DNA of 64,000 nt from Herpetosiphon llansteffanensis (GCF_003205875.1 NZ_PUBZ01000011.1:1-64000), one strand, 5' to 3'. Counted from the first letter of the stretch, positions 9,636 through 18,353 are shown. The notes: generated by a model from the sequence alone, not told the origin. Numbers and translations: made by a program.

Positions 9636-10949
9636 ATGGCAAAAATTAAGGCAATTAGCTTCTTAGGGATAAATAATTATCAATACACGAACTATACACT
9701 CAATACACAAATTGCAACAACCCATAAATTCTTTGGCGCAACACTAACCGAGTTCTTCCCTGAGATCGATGAAATCTATATTGTTATGACAAAAGAAGCA
9801 AGAGCAAAACATTGGGATAGTCCTGAAGCAGATAATTTACAAAAAACACTCGCTAAACAAACAATTATTGCCACACCAATCGACATCAAGTCAGGCCAAA
9901 ATGAAGCCGAGTTATGGGAAATATTCGGCAAAACTATTAAAAGAATTAATTCCGATGATCAAATTATTTTTGATATTACCAATGCTTTTCGCTCACAACC
10001 TGTTTTAGTCTTGATTATGGCAGCATTTTTGAAAGTCGTTCGCAATGTAGAGATAAAAGCGTTAGTTTATGGTGCATTTGAGGCCAAAGAATCTATTATT
10101 CTTCCTAATGGAGAAATTAAATTCCCCAATGATGATCCAGCAACGAAAACTCCGGTTTTCGACTTGACTCCATTTTTAACCCTGCTTGACTGGACGACCG
10201 CCACCAATACCTTTCTCCAAACTGGCCGCGCAGAGCAATTGACCAAGCTGGCAGAATCGTTTGAAAATCAAGCCGTCAAAGATTTTGCTGAGCAAATGCA
10301 AACCCTCTCCCAGGAATTGCTAACCACTCGCCCAGTTGGCGTGATTCAAGCTGCCTCGGGCTTTGAGCAAGCCTTAGCCAAGGTTGATGTCGCTGTTCAA
10401 CAAGACCCAGCAATGCAGCCATATCAACAATTGTTGGAACGCATCAAGGCTGAATATAGCTCGTTTGCGATTGTCGATGAACCAGTTGCAGCATTAACTG
10501 ACGCTTATACGGCAGCTCGCCATCAACAACGAGCTTTTTTAGCAGTTCAACTTGATATGATTAAGTGGTATCTCGAAAAGGGATTGCCAATTCAAGCCAT
10601 GACTTTAGCCCGTGAGTGGTTGGTTTCGCTAGCTATGTATTATCAAGGTTGCGACGGATTATTTGAGCATTCACAACGTGATACGATCAAATCTTGGATT
10701 AGTAATGCTCGCCATTCCACTAACCGATCTATTCAAGGTAAGCTTAAGATCTATGTCGCCGAAATACATGAGATTTGGAAAAATTTTATCTTTGATGCCT
10801 CAAGTGACGGAAGTTTAGTAATTAATATCCCTAATCTTAGAAATGATATAGCCCATTGTGGAATGGATGAACCTAAGGCTCAGACAGCAAAGTTTATCAT
10901 TGAAAAAAGTCAAGTTTTATATGATAAATTGAAAAGTATTCTTCATTAA
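9636..10949 (+). CDS. CARF-HEPN ribonuclease, Csx1/Csx2 (TM1812) type
   Basis: A 437-aa CRISPR ancillary effector. The N-terminal CARF domain (about 1-170) has the TM1812/Csx2 start (KAISFLGINNYQY), a Thr-rich strand (IYIVMTKEA), and the ligand-loop motif FDITNAFRSQP. The C-terminal HEPN domain ends with RNDIAH (Arg402, His407), the R-X4-H catalytic motif of HEPN RNases. In the family, cyclic oligoadenylate from Cas10 binds the CARF dimer and turns on nonspecific RNA cleavage. The gene lies 24 bp after cmr6 with AAAGGA before its ATG, so it is part of the operon. Whether cA4 or cA6 is the ligand cannot be read here. Confidence 0.9.
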   Translation: MAKIKAISFLGINNYQYTNYTLNTQIATTHKFFGATLTEFFPEIDEIYIVMTKEARAKHWDSPEADNLQKTLAKQTIIATPIDIKSGQNEAELWEIFGKTIKRINSDDQIIFDITNAFRSQPVLVLIMAAFLKVVRNVEIKALVYGAFEAKESIILPNGEIKFPNDDPATKTPVFDLTPFLTLLDWTTATNTFLQTGRAEQLTKLAESFENQAVKDFAEQMQTLSQELLTTRPVGVIQAASGFEQALAKVDVAVQQDPAMQPYQQLLERIKAEYSSFAIVDEPVAALTDAYTAARHQQRAFLAVQLDMIKWYLEKGLPIQAMTLAREWLVSLAMYYQGCDGLFEHSQRDTIKSWISNARHSTNRSIQGKLKIYVAEIHEIWKNFIFDASSDGSLVINIPNLRNDIAHCGMDEPKAQTAKFIIEKSQVLYDKLKSILH

Positions 10950-10976
10950 TTATTATTTTAACTCAAGGAGTCTTAT

Positions 10977-11834
10977 ATGAAAATTCTTTTATCTCTAGTC
11001 GGAGCGCAACCCTTGCCGAATCTTATCCCTATCTATCACCTTAAACCAGATTTAGCAATGCTGATTTATACTAATGAAACAGTTAAAAAAGCGAATAACA
11101 CCGTAGATCTTTTAAAATCAAAAAATATTGAAACTGAAATTGTATCTACGAATTCTTATGATATACCGATGATCACCCAGCAGATAGAAGAAAGCATTTC
11201 TAAGCTGAAAGAAGGTAATGAAATTTATTTCAATGTTACTGGAGGAACTAAACCCATGTCTTTTGCCGCTTCTCAAGTGGCACGGAAACATAACTTTCCT
11301 GTGGTTTATCTTGAGAGTGAAGCAGGAAAAAGTAAATTGTATACATATGATTGGAAAGATTTTGAATTTCATCTAGTGCAAGAAACTTCTATACCACCTT
11401 ATATAACCCTAGAGGATTGGCTAGATGTTCATTTAGGTTTAGGAAATTGGTCTATAGAGCAAGCAAAAGAGCCTTTTGAACAAGCAGTTATCGCTATATT
11501 AGAGAAAAATAATATTGAAATATTATCGGCTATAAGTTCTTTGTCTGGACAACTTGAGCTAGATGTCATTTATCGTAATGGTAATCACTTCGGCATTATT
11601 GAGATTAAACATGGTAAAAAAGGTACAAAAATTGAAGGTACGAGACAGCTTAATACAACGGGTTTACAATTAGGTATTTATTCGAATAAAATACTGATTA
11701 TTACGGAAAAACCCGGCAAATCCCAATTAGCACTAGCAGATGCATCAAATGTAAAAATTATTTCAATCAATTTTGATGGTTCAACTATTGATGAAGAGTC
11801 TGAAGCAAAAATATTAAATACTATTAAGAGATAA
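10977..11834 (+). CDS. Can2/Card1-type CARF nuclease (PD-(D/E)XK)
   Basis: A 285-aa second ancillary effector. N-terminal CARF domain (about 1-135) with the glycine/Thr ligand loop NVTGGTKPM (86-94). C-terminal PD-(D/E)XK nuclease: Glu168, Asp196 in ELDVIY, and EIK (Glu209, Lys211). This matches the Can2/Card1 (DUF1887) family, in which cA4 triggers metal-dependent nicking of DNA and cutting of RNA. It is shorter than the Card1 proteins I know of. AAGGAG precedes the ATG, 27 bp after the HEPN gene. Having both a HEPN and a PD-(D/E)XK effector in one operon suggests a layered response to one signal. Confidence 0.88.
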   Translation: MKILLSLVGAQPLPNLIPIYHLKPDLAMLIYTNETVKKANNTVDLLKSKNIETEIVSTNSYDIPMITQQIEESISKLKEGNEIYFNVTGGTKPMSFAASQVARKHNFPVVYLESEAGKSKLYTYDWKDFEFHLVQETSIPPYITLEDWLDVHLGLGNWSIEQAKEPFEQAVIAILEKNNIEILSAISSLSGQLELDVIYRNGNHFGIIEIKHGKKGTKIEGTRQLNTTGLQLGIYSNKILIITEKPGKSQLALADASNVKIISINFDGSTIDEESEAKILNTIKR

Positions 11835-11865
11835 TGTTTGAGTGGAATTTACCAAAGGAAAGCCT

Positions 11866-12255
11866 ATGCTCCTGATTAACTTTGCCCACCCATTGACTGA
11901 TGCGCAGTTTAGCCAAGTAGTAACAATCGTTGATGAAACGCCGCAACTGTGTTTTGTCGATACCCAAGTTAGCCGGATGCGGCCTTTGGCTGAGGTTGCT
12001 TACGATTTAGTCGAAAGCGTTGGCTTGAAAACCGCCGATTGGCAAACTGTGCCGATTATTATCAACCCTCCAGGTTTGGCTCCGCTGGCCTTGGCGGTTA
12101 TCGCTGAGCTGCATGGGCGTTCAGGCTATTTTCTGCCAATTATCAATATGCGGCCTGTACCAAACACAACTCCCACAGTGTTTGAGGTGGCTGAAATTTG
12201 CAATTTGGATGCGATTCGCCAAGTTGCGCGCACACGGCGCATTCCCAAACTATAG
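11866..12255 (+). CDS. csx15: CRISPR-associated protein Csx15
   Basis: A 129-aa protein I recognise as Csx15: start LLINFAHPLT, then WQTVPIIINPPGLAPLAL and ELHGRSGYFL, followed by VFEVAEICNLDAIRQ. I placed the start at 11866 because AAAGGAAAG (11854-11862) lies just upstream; the GTG at 11842 has no such site. Csx15 belongs to a small CARF-related group (with Csx16 and Csx20) proposed to bind or break cyclic oligoadenylate, which would make it an off-switch for the two effectors upstream. That role is inferred from family knowledge, not from catalytic residues seen here. Last gene of the cmr operon. Confidence 0.8.
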   Translation: MLLINFAHPLTDAQFSQVVTIVDETPQLCFVDTQVSRMRPLAEVAYDLVESVGLKTADWQTVPIIINPPGLAPLALAVIAELHGRSGYFLPIINMRPVPNTTPTVFEVAEICNLDAIRQVARTRRIPKL

Positions 12256-12264
12256 TACCAATGT

Positions 12265-12294
12265 AGGGCATAGATGAGTTTGATTCTATGCCCT
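12265..12294. terminator. hairpin between convergent csx15 and methyltransferase genes
   Basis: A perfect 10-bp inverted repeat AGGGCATAGA / TCTATGCCCT with a 10-nt loop lies between the ends of csx15 and the methyltransferase gene. Neither strand has a clear U-tract after it, so it may end transcription poorly or serve mainly as an RNA 3' end stabiliser for both transcripts. Confidence 0.55.
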
Positions 12295-12304
12295 GCGCTT
12301 GAAC

Positions 12305-13063
12305 TTAGCTAAAGCGCCCAACATAGACCGTTGTGGTGTATAAAAAGGCGACGTTGCCCGCAACTTGATGCTGTTCCCATGCGTCGATGAGGCCTTGACG
12401 CAAGGCTTGGTAGCTTGGTTGCTCAGGCGTTGGCGTGTACGACGACGAAAATGCGCGGCCAAGCAAGCCAGCTTGATCAAAATATTGGGCATTTTGGGCG
12501 GTGTAGCAGGCTGGTTGCTGGCCAAAAAAGTCGCTAATCAATTGCGGCTCGATATTGGTGTGTTTGACGCTCGAATAATCGGTGCCAAATTGGTGTAAGA
12601 GCGCTTCGTATTGACGCAAAAATGGCGTAGCATCAAGCGCGCGTTGGTTCCAAATTAGCGCAACCCAGCCTTCAGGCCGCAAAATTCGCTGCCATTCGCG
12701 GCGCGTAGCATTTGGCTCAAACCAGTGAAACGCTTGGGCTGCCGTAATCCAATTGACGCTCTGATCAGCTAAACCAGTGGCTTCAGCACTACCATCAAGC
12801 GCCTGAAATTGCGGATAACGCGCTGCAAGTTGTAAGCTGGCTTCGCGCATCGGCGCGTTTGGCTCAATGGCATACACCGTTGCGCCATGCTCTAATAATT
12901 GCTCGCTCCAAATGCCCGTGCCAGCCCCAATATCGGCCACGATTGAGCTTGAGCCAAAGCCATGCTGCTGGTGCAATGGCCCAAAAATTTCGCTCGGGTA
13001 GTTCGGGCGAAATTGCACATAATCGGCAACCCGATTGCTAAACCGTTGACGGTTATCGCTCAT
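12305..13063 (-). CDS. class I SAM-dependent methyltransferase
   Basis: A 252-aa methyltransferase. Motif I VADIGAGTG (42-50) binds S-adenosylmethionine and YAIEPN (64-69) is the acidic strand-2 end (Glu binds the ribose). The early VADYVQFRPNYP is typical of the UbiE/MenG-like trans-aconitate methyltransferase-like group. No substrate domain is visible, so the methyl acceptor is unknown. It has a good GGAG site (minus strand, just above 13063). It is convergent with the cmr operon and follows the VWA-protein gene on the same strand with a 23-bp gap, so it may be in that transcript. Confidence 0.85.
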   Translation of the reverse strand: MSDNRQRFSNRVADYVQFRPNYPSEIFGPLHQQHGFGSSSIVADIGAGTGIWSEQLLEHGATVYAIEPNAPMREASLQLAARYPQFQALDGSAEATGLADQSVNWITAAQAFHWFEPNATRREWQRILRPEGWVALIWNQRALDATPFLRQYEALLHQFGTDYSSVKHTNIEPQLISDFFGQQPACYTAQNAQYFDQAGLLGRAFSSSYTPTPEQPSYQALRQGLIDAWEQHQVAGNVAFLYTTTVYVGRFS

Positions 13064-13086
13064 TGTCGGTCTCCTTCACACTACAC

Positions 13087-14826
13087 TTAGCTGCGAAAGC
13101 TATACCACCATTCAACCACCAGCAACGCCAACGCCAAGCCAATCAAAATTGGCCATAATGGCGTGCCTTGGGGTGCTAAGCGGTCGCCCTCAGGCTGAGC
13201 AATTTGACTGATTGTTGGTTGGCTTTGTTGCTGAAGATTCGATTCTTGGGGATCGCCAAAATTAACCGCTATCCCGCCGCGATTGCTGCCAACCACCCGA
13301 TATAAACCAGCTTGGTTCAGCCGTTGATCGAGCGCTTGCGTCTGGCCATCAGGGCGAGTTAATGGTGTATTCGGGGCAAAACTGCCAGCGGCCAGCTGCT
13401 CAGGCAACGATCCGCCCGTGAGGTTGGCAATGCTCGCTGCGGTCAACAAGGGGAAGGCCAATTTGGCGCTGAGATTAGCATTATCCAAATTAAACAACCA
13501 AACAATGGTTGCTTGCTCTTGCCACGTGCCACGCAACACCAAGGGCAGTTGGGTATCGGTTTCGATCACACTGGTCAGACCAGTTGGAATATTCTCGCGG
13601 GTCATTGGGCGGCGACCGCCCCATTGCACACTCGACAGATCGATGCCAGCAAAATCGGCATCAAGCACCGCACTGCTTGCCTGTTCGCCTAAAATGCTAT
13701 CCTCGGTGAGCAAACGCTCGTCGCGCGGTGGATTGACAATCAACAGCGCACTGCTGGGCAATTGCGCAGGCAATACACCATTCAGCACGGTCAAATCAAC
13801 CCGCTGATTGCTAACACCCGTGCCAACACTCAGCTCGATATTCGGCAAACTGCGCAGCATACGTTCCAGCGGCGATGGCGTTAATGTTGCCAAATGCACC
13901 CGCAACGAGCCAGAGCGATCAAGCGACACCAGCGCCCGATCATCAACCGCATAATCGTCGTTGGGGCTAAGTTGCAATTCGGCCAATTCGCCAGCGACCA
14001 CTTCCCATGTACGTTCTTCACTACCACCAGGCTGAATCACGATATTTTGCTCGGATTCAAGCTCGCCATCAAGCAATAAGGTTAATGTGCGGGCTGCTGG
14101 CAAATCGCTAAAATTAGTCACACGGGCATAGAGTGCATTGCGTTGGTTGGGCAAGCGGCGGCTAGCAAAGGTCACAATCCCGCTGTTGGCAGTGCTTTCG
14201 CCCAGCGTGCGCCACTCCAATTCGGCGGTAACCGAGAGCGCTGCACTACTGGCAGGCAAGACTCCATCGCTCAAAACTAGCATTTGATTTTGGCGATCGT
14301 TGGCGAGCGTGGCGTTGGCAATGCTCAGCGCTTGAGCCAGATTGGCGTTATTGCCAGCAGGCGCAAGCTCGGCCACAATTTGGCGCAATTGTTGGCGCTC
14401 TGCATAGCCACCATAACCGAGTAAGCGGGCTTCGTGGTTCAGCTCAACCAAAGCCACACTATCGTCACGGCCCAAATCGCCAAGCAAAGCTTGGGTTTGT
14501 TGCTGGGCTTGCGCAAAGGTGCCATTCGCCAGCATGCTCGACGTGGTATCGAGGATAATTACGACATGGCGCGGATCGTTGACTCCAAAAATCCAGCTTG
14601 GTTGGGTCAAGCCCAAGGCCAAACATGCGGCAACCAAGAGGTGTAACGCCAATAAGAGGGTTAATGGCAATTTGCGTTGCTGGCGCTCAGGTGGTGGTTT
14701 GAGCGCCGCCCACAGCCGAATTGTGGGAATTCGCAGGCGCTGACGGCGCTGCCGCACCATATGCAAAATTGCAATGATTGGCAACGAAATTAAGCCAATT
14801 AAGCCCAATGGGACAAGCAAATTCAT
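13087..14826 (-). CDS. BatA-like membrane protein with VWA domain
   Basis: A 579-aa membrane protein. The BatA-type N-terminus (LLVPLGLIGLISLPIIAILH) gives two transmembrane helices (about 3-23 and 53-73), then a von Willebrand A domain begins with DTTSSM (Asp93), a variant of the DxSxS metal site. A long extracytoplasmic region follows and a C-terminal helix (WPILIGLALALLVVEWW) closes it. I use the ATG at 14826; the open frame runs 28 codons further up but the family N-terminus starts here. BatA proteins usually act with MoxR ATPases and DUF58 proteins, neither of which is adjacent, so its partner is elsewhere or lost. Confidence 0.82.
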   Translation of the reverse strand: MNLLVPLGLIGLISLPIIAILHMVRQRRQRLRIPTIRLWAALKPPPERQQRKLPLTLLLALHLLVAACLALGLTQPSWIFGVNDPRHVVIILDTTSSMLANGTFAQAQQQTQALLGDLGRDDSVALVELNHEARLLGYGGYAERQQLRQIVAELAPAGNNANLAQALSIANATLANDRQNQMLVLSDGVLPASSAALSVTAELEWRTLGESTANSGIVTFASRRLPNQRNALYARVTNFSDLPAARTLTLLLDGELESEQNIVIQPGGSEERTWEVVAGELAELQLSPNDDYAVDDRALVSLDRSGSLRVHLATLTPSPLERMLRSLPNIELSVGTGVSNQRVDLTVLNGVLPAQLPSSALLIVNPPRDERLLTEDSILGEQASSAVLDADFAGIDLSSVQWGGRRPMTRENIPTGLTSVIETDTQLPLVLRGTWQEQATIVWLFNLDNANLSAKLAFPLLTAASIANLTGGSLPEQLAAGSFAPNTPLTRPDGQTQALDQRLNQAGLYRVVGSNRGGIAVNFGDPQESNLQQQSQPTISQIAQPEGDRLAPQGTPLWPILIGLALALLVVEWWYSFRS

Positions 14827-14886
14827 AAGGCTCGATGCTTCACAAGCATCTCGGTGCAGGCCCAGATGATTGCGCTGAATGAACAA

Positions 14887-14915
14887 ACAGCATGGTGTTG
14901 ATAGCACCATGCTGT
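14887..14915. other. hairpin in the leader of the VWA gene
   Basis: A perfect 11-bp inverted repeat (ACAGCATGGTG / CACCATGCTGT, 7-nt loop). Read on the minus strand it follows a TATAAT at 14919-14924, so it would lie at the very 5' end of the VWA-protein transcript if that -10 is used. It is not followed by a U-tract, so an mRNA-stabilising or regulatory role is more likely than termination. Confidence 0.4.
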
Positions 14916-14980
14916 CGTATTATAACGAGCTTTTGGGTCGCAGCGAAAGCAATGAAGAAGAAAATACTACAATCCCAAGG

Positions 14981-15706
14981 CTAGCGCTGTGGTAATTCGC
15001 GCATAAAGGTTTGTTGTTGCTCATCAATCGCGTGTTGCAATTGATTGCGCGAGAGCATGCCCGAAAGCACCAGTAACTCGCCAACCTGAAAATGCTGGCC
15101 GCGCACTTTCAAATCTGCTTGGCGGGCAATAACCTGATTCAGTTGGGTGCGCGTAATCAGGCCTTGTTCAATCAGATGGTCGCCCAAGCGATTGACTGTG
15201 CTGGCATGGCCACCTTGAGCGCGAGCCATTTTTTGCACTTCCAAAACTTTGCCAAGCGCTTGGGTGGTCAGCCAGCGGCGGCGCAGCAGAATATCGCCCA
15301 GCGGCACGATTCGGCCATAGCGGGCCTCTTGAGCTTGCTCACTCAACGCTGCATCTAGCTGTGCTTGCTTGATAAAACGCTGCTCAACTAAATATTCGCC
15401 TAAGCGTTTAACCACCGACACTGGTTTTTCAACCGGCGCGGCAGGTGGCGTTTGATCAACCACAACTTGCAAGCGCAAGAATTCTAAGCCCATGAGCGCA
15501 GCTTCGTTCGTTGGGTCAAGCTCTAGCACCCGCTGCAAACAATCGCGGCGTTTTTCTGGCTCCTCCAAAACCCCGCTGAGCCACAGCCAAGCTGGCGCAA
15601 AATCGGGATCGTCATGAATAATTGAAATTAATAAGCTGCGCCCCTCCTCCTTCCGGCCAGTGCTAATCGCAGCACGGGCGTGGGCAAAAAGCGTTTCGAT
15701 GCTCAC
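14981..15706 (-). CDS. TPR protein with GspE-N-like repeats
   Basis: A 241-aa protein. Residues about 1-90 form two TPR-like helix pairs (PAWLWLSGVLEE, LQRVLELDPTNEAALMGL). The rest is four repeats of about 45 residues built on RLGEYLVEQRFI..AQLDAAL, LGDILLRRRWLT, RLGDHLIEQGLIT and VGELLVLSGMLS; this helical unit resembles the N-terminal domain of type II secretion/pilus ATPases (GspE/PilB, MshEN-like), which can bind c-di-GMP. No ATPase domain is present. Start: I prefer the GTG at 15706, served by AAAGGA, over the TTG at 15721. It begins 17 bp after the upstream oxidoreductase gene, so they likely share a transcript. Function unknown. Confidence 0.7.
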   Translation of the reverse strand: MSIETLFAHARAAISTGRKEEGRSLLISIIHDDPDFAPAWLWLSGVLEEPEKRRDCLQRVLELDPTNEAALMGLEFLRLQVVVDQTPPAAPVEKPVSVVKRLGEYLVEQRFIKQAQLDAALSEQAQEARYGRIVPLGDILLRRRWLTTQALGKVLEVQKMARAQGGHASTVNRLGDHLIEQGLITRTQLNQVIARQADLKVRGQHFQVGELLVLSGMLSRNQLQHAIDEQQQTFMRELPQR

Positions 15707-15723
15707 AGAATGTCCTTTCAAGC

Positions 15724-17073
15724 TTAGCCTTTAGCCAATGCTTGGGCAGCAACCAAGAGTGGGTCCCACACCGATGAAAATGGGGGTGCATAACTTAGGT
15801 CTTGCCAAGCAAACTCATCTACCGTCATTCTTCCCGCGAGTGCCACCGCTACCACATCAACCCGCTTTGCTACATCGTCGTAGCCAATAATTTGGCCACC
15901 CAACAATGTGCCGTCGGCTGCATCGGCAACCAACTTAACCGTAATGGGCCGAGCATTGGGGTAATACCCCGCATGATCGGTTGAATGGATGATTTTGCTA
16001 CGAACGTGGTAGCCATGGTGGAGAGCTTGCTCAACACTTAATCCGCTCGCGGCAATATGTAAATCGGCAAATTTGGTCACCGATGTGCCAACAACGCCGC
16101 GAAATGGTCGCTCGTGGCCTGCGAGAAAGGCTCCGAGGGTTCGACCTTGTTTATTTGCAGTGGTGCCAAGCGGCAAATACACTGGTTTATTTAAGATTCG
16201 ATGATCAACGGTACAGCAATCGCCAGCCGCAAACACCCTATCGATTGTAGTACGACCTAGTTGGTCAATTTTGATCGCGCCAGCTTCGCCAAGCTCAATC
16301 CCGCAGCTTGCAGCTAGTTCGCTATTTGGCTGCACGCCTGTCGCAATAATCACCAGTTCGGCAGGATAATCGACCTTGCCAGCAACCACATGGGTCACAG
16401 TATCGGCCTTGCCTTCGAGGCCTTCGAGTGCCGCGCCCAGCGCCAAATGCACACCCGCCGTCTCAAGCCGTTCGATAATTTGCTTGCTCATATCGTCATC
16501 AAGCGAGCTTAAAACTGTTTTGCTCCGGTTGATTAAGGTCACGCTAATGCCCAAATCAAGCAAAGCCTCGGCCATTTCTAGCCCGATATAGCCAGCACCA
16601 ACCACCACCGCATGCTTGGGCTGTTGCTCGTTGATATAGGCTTGAATTGCTAAACCGTCATGCATTGAGCGTAACCGAAAGACACCCTGTAGTTCAATCC
16701 CTCGTACTGGTGGACAATTGACCCGCGCGCCAGTTGCCAGCACCAATCGATCAAAATGATCGTGGAATGTTGTATTCGTGGCCAAATTGCGTACTGTCAC
16801 CCGCCCAGCTGCCACATCAAGATCGGTCACTTCATGTTCGGTTTTCACCGTCACGCCATCGCGGGCAAATTGGGCTGGAGTACGGGCGATTAAGGCTTGA
16901 TAATCGCTCACCGCGCCACTAATAAGGTAGGGCAAGCCACACGCCGAGTAGGAAACATGCGCTTCGCGGCCATACACACAAATATCCAAATCTGGATTGG
17001 TGCGCTTGGCCTTGGCCGCAGCACTCGTTCCGGCGGCGACGGCTCCAATCACGATCACGCGCTCGCTAGCCAT
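15724..17073 (-). CDS. CoA-disulfide reductase / NADH oxidase family flavoprotein
   Basis: A 449-aa FAD-dependent pyridine nucleotide-disulfide oxidoreductase. The redox Cys45 in SYSACGLPY is the single active cysteine of CoA-disulfide reductases and related NADH oxidases or persulfide reductases. An N-terminal FAD Rossmann region (VIVIGAVAAG, one Gly unlike the usual GGGAAG), the NAD(P)H site VGAGYIG (158-164) and a C-terminal dimerisation domain are seen. No rhodanese domain is fused at the end. Likely role: reducing CoA disulfide or low-molecular-weight persulfides in the cytoplasm; which one cannot be told from sequence. GGAG lies just upstream of the ATG. Confidence 0.85.
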   Translation of the reverse strand: MASERVIVIGAVAAGTSAAAKAKRTNPDLDICVYGREAHVSYSACGLPYLISGAVSDYQALIARTPAQFARDGVTVKTEHEVTDLDVAAGRVTVRNLATNTTFHDHFDRLVLATGARVNCPPVRGIELQGVFRLRSMHDGLAIQAYINEQQPKHAVVVGAGYIGLEMAEALLDLGISVTLINRSKTVLSSLDDDMSKQIIERLETAGVHLALGAALEGLEGKADTVTHVVAGKVDYPAELVIIATGVQPNSELAASCGIELGEAGAIKIDQLGRTTIDRVFAAGDCCTVDHRILNKPVYLPLGTTANKQGRTLGAFLAGHERPFRGVVGTSVTKFADLHIAASGLSVEQALHHGYHVRSKIIHSTDHAGYYPNARPITVKLVADAADGTLLGGQIIGYDDVAKRVDVVAVALAGRMTVDEFAWQDLSYAPPFSSVWDPLLVAAQALAKG

Positions 17074-17134
17074 TGCAGGCTCCTTTAGCTATGCTACTAT
17101 TTGGACAGATTGTCACTAGCATGAGACCTTGATT

Positions 17135-17911
17135 ATGCCACTAAGCTCAGCCAATAATCAACCACGTTTGCCAGCCCAACCCAATCGTTTGGGCGCATGG
17201 TTGGTGTATCGGGCACTCATTCGGCCAGCTTTGCGCAAAACCTTCGATCAAGTATTGTTCAACGTTGGGTCAGCCAGTGACATCTTGCGCAGCCGCGAGC
17301 CAATTTTGTGCTATGTGACCCACACAAGCTGGTGGGATGGTCATCTTGCCTTTGAGTTATTTCGCAACGTCTACCCACGCCGCCATTTTTTGATGATGGA
17401 AGAAGCGCAACTCGCCCGTTATTTCTTCTTCCGCTGGTGTGGTTGCTTCTCGGTTAACCGCCAAGAACCGCGTGAGGCCCTGCGCTCAATACGCTACGCC
17501 AGCACCCAGCTTCAACACCACAGCCACGCCTTAGTTTGGATCTTTCCGCAGGGCCAAATTATACCGCCAGATCGCCGTCCGCTCCAACTTTTTCGCGGAG
17601 TCGCCGATATTGCCACGCGCACTGGTAATGTGTGGTGCTTGCCAGTTGCTTTGCGCTATGAATTTAGCGGCGAACAACGCCCAGTTGCCCTAATTCGTTG
17701 CGGCGAGCCAACTTGGGTTGATGCAGGCACACCTCGCGAGCAACTACAACCCCAACTGGAACGCAATTTAACCAGCGCCGCCGACCAACTCCGTGACGAG
17801 TGGAATCAACAAGATCTTGCCAATTTTCAGCCAATTATGCAGGGCACATCCTCAGTTAACCATCGCTTCGACCAAATTTTGGGGCCAATCGTGCGCTGGT
17901 GGCAACAGTAA
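17135..17911 (+). CDS. PlsC-like acyltransferase
   Basis: A 258-aa acyltransferase of the lysophospholipid type. The catalytic HxxxxD motif is HTSWWD (His63, Asp68); FFRWCGCFSVNRQ corresponds to the second block, and IFPQGQ to the third (FPEG-like, Glu replaced by Gln). It has no clear membrane helix and probably acts at the inner face of the membrane. The Gln in block III and the WWDGHLAFELF context differ from PlsC proper and resemble acyltransferases acting on glycolipids or carotenoid glycosides in green bacteria, but that is only a guess. Start placed at ATG 17135 rather than TTG 17129. Confidence 0.75.
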   Translation: MPLSSANNQPRLPAQPNRLGAWLVYRALIRPALRKTFDQVLFNVGSASDILRSREPILCYVTHTSWWDGHLAFELFRNVYPRRHFLMMEEAQLARYFFFRWCGCFSVNRQEPREALRSIRYASTQLQHHSHALVWIFPQGQIIPPDRRPLQLFRGVADIATRTGNVWCLPVALRYEFSGEQRPVALIRCGEPTWVDAGTPREQLQPQLERNLTSAADQLRDEWNQQDLANFQPIMQGTSSVNHRFDQILGPIVRWWQQ

Positions 17912-18353
17912 GGATTGGGGATCGGTTGTTGGGGGCTGGGGATCGGTTATTAGGGAGCAAACCAGCAAGATTCCTTAACGCAGAGGCGCAGAGCAACGAT
18001 GGCTATTGGCTTTGGGCTATCGGAGATTTGTTGGAGAAGCTAAAAGCCAATAGCCAATAGCCATTTCCCCTTCGTGCTCTTCGTGGCTAAAAATTTAGGC
18101 GATTGGTTGTCGGGGGCTGGGGATCGGACGCTCATCGTAGGCCCAAAGCCAATAGTCAATAGCCAATAGCCATACCCCCTTCGTGCTCTTCGTGGATCAA
18201 TTTATTAACGCAGAGGCGCAGAGCAGCTTTGGCTATTGGCTGAAGGCTTTGGGCTAGCAGAAACCAAATCCTAAACATCTGTGTCATCTGTGGCTAAAAA
18301 ATAATCCTTCGTGTAATTCGTGTAATTCGTGGCTAAAAACCTTCGTGGGTTCA
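17912..18353. repeat. intergenic region of dispersed short repeats
   Basis: No gene is seen here. The spacer is built of repeated words: TTAACGCAGAGGCGCAGAGCA occurs at 17975-17995 and most of it again at 18205-18225; CCTTCGTGCTCTTCGTGG at 18069-18086 and 18178-18195; AGCCAATAGCCAATAGCC several times; GGGGCTGGGGATCGG twice. Unit spacing is irregular, so this is not a CRISPR array. Related words recur in the spacers at 25970-26390 and 33280-33620. Confidence 0.75.

Noticed and set aside
17912-18353. Possible CRISPR array in repeat-rich spacer
   Set aside because: Repeats differ in length and spacing and some units touch each other; there are no constant-length spacers.
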